NCBI GenBank assembly: GCA_038330095.1
Contig: JBBQNQ010000003.1
Span: 8,396-72,395, forward strand
DNA length: 64,000 nucleotides
Source of the DNA: JBBPZA01 sp038330095
GTDB taxonomy: Bacteria > Actinomycetota > Thermoleophilia > Solirubrobacterales > Solirubrobacteraceae
Direction of reading: 5' to 3'
A program made the translations under genes and the position numbers. Below, in pieces: positions 63,762-64,000 of this stretch. The number at the start of each line of letters is the position of its first letter. Position 1 is the first letter of the stretch. The notes beneath the pieces are model-generated. The model searched no databases, had not been told where the DNA came from, and worked only from the letters and a program-made list of their open reading frames with translations.

Positions 63762-64000
63762 TGGACCCCACTTCCGCGTTGACACTTAGCTGACTGAGAT
63801 CGCTCGGACGGGCGAGGAGGGGCGAAGCCCCGACGAGGCCGTCCGATGCGACTCCCAGCATGGGCTGCTCGACCGAAGGAGATCGAGTTGGCAGAGCAAC
63901 GGACGTACCGCAAGTTCACGGCCAAGCAGAAGCTCGAGATCGTGCTCGCCGGGCTGCGCGGCGACCGCACGGTGAAGGACGTCTGCCGCGAGCACGAAAT
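63762..64000 (+). mobile_element. Left part of an IS3-type insertion sequence, cut by the window edge
   Basis: The window ends inside a transposase gene. Upstream, TGGACCCCACTTCCGCGTTG at 63762 resembles the terminal repeat of some IS3-family elements and may be the left end; this is unconfirmed without the right end. The stretch from 63611 to this point shows no gene. Confidence 0.5.
63888..64000 (+). CDS. IS3-family transposase OrfA, partial
   Basis: The visible 37 residues include RKFTAKQKLEIVLAGL and DRTVKDVCREHE, the helix-turn-helix start of IS3-family OrfA proteins. A TTG at 63888 has GAAGGAG upstream; an in-frame ATG at 63846 would add 14 residues. The gene continues beyond the window. 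Confidence 0.85.
   Translation, partial: MAEQRTYRKFTAKQKLEIVLAGLRGDRTVKDVCREHE

Overview
The window is about 64 kb of very GC-rich, gene-dense bacterial chromosome, read almost entirely on the + strand. The housekeeping gene order and the families present suggest a deep-branching actinobacterium, probably of the Thermoleophilia/Solirubrobacterales type. The pointers are a mycobacterial-type integration host factor beside gmk and rpoZ, an Rv2578c-family radical SAM protein, RNase Y together with RNase J, and a DapL-type lysine route. This placement is inference from gene content; no rRNA gene is in the window to confirm it. No rRNA, tRNA or CRISPR array was seen.

Layout. 1-5.4 kb: the end of a pyrimidine operon (carA partial, carB, pyrK, pyrD). 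5.5-8 kb: mihF, gmk, rpoZ, coaBC. 8-12.7 kb: a MoxR ATPase / DUF58 / transglutaminase cassette and a TPR protein. 13.2-24.5 kb: the transcription-translation cluster rimP-nusA-ylxR-infB-DUF503-rbfA-nrnA-truB-ribF-rpsO, two thiol proteins and pnp. A terminator-like hairpin precedes rimP. 24.6-30.2 kb: M16 peptidase, dapB, two small unknown proteins, dapA and RNase J. 30.3-32.4 kb: an OmpR-family two-component system on the - strand. 32.5-44.1 kb: ftsK, a RodZ-like protein, cinA, thpR, an HtrA-like protease, recA, recX, rny and miaB.

From 44 kb the content is more accessory: a lipoprotein hydrolase, a DUF4386 membrane protein, an intein-containing radical SAM protein, an MscS channel, a FIST-domain protein with an SDR on the - strand, miaA, a cupredoxin lipoprotein, a decayed epimerase, a truncated globin, a phosphotransferase and a small secreted protein. 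55.3-60.3 kb holds an SDR, a DapF-family protein, a DapL-type aminotransferase, a DUF445 membrane protein and an Abi-alpha-like protein. A divergent TetR/MMPL pair follows, and the window ends inside an IS3-type transposase.

Genes work together as several units. The pyr operon makes carbamoyl phosphate and then orotate. The nusA-infB-rbfA-truB-pnp group covers transcription, ribosome maturation and RNA decay, with RNase J and RNase Y nearby. dapB, dapA, the dapF-like gene and the aminotransferase belong to the diaminopimelate pathway. Two-thirds of the junctions between co-oriented core genes are a few bases or a 4-nt stop/start overlap, so long operons are likely.

Most notable observations: (1) the response regulator and the HtrA-like protease share the same promoter-box layout; (2) the DapF homologue has serine at both catalytic cysteine positions; (3) an intein with a homing endonuclease interrupts the radical SAM cysteine motif, so the motif forms only after splicing; (4) a DsbA-like gene, gmk and ylxR appear to start on CTG, CTG and ATA inside 4-nt overlaps; (5) NusA carries a Cys3His tail; (6) TAnnnT elements sit 6-12 nt before several start codons.
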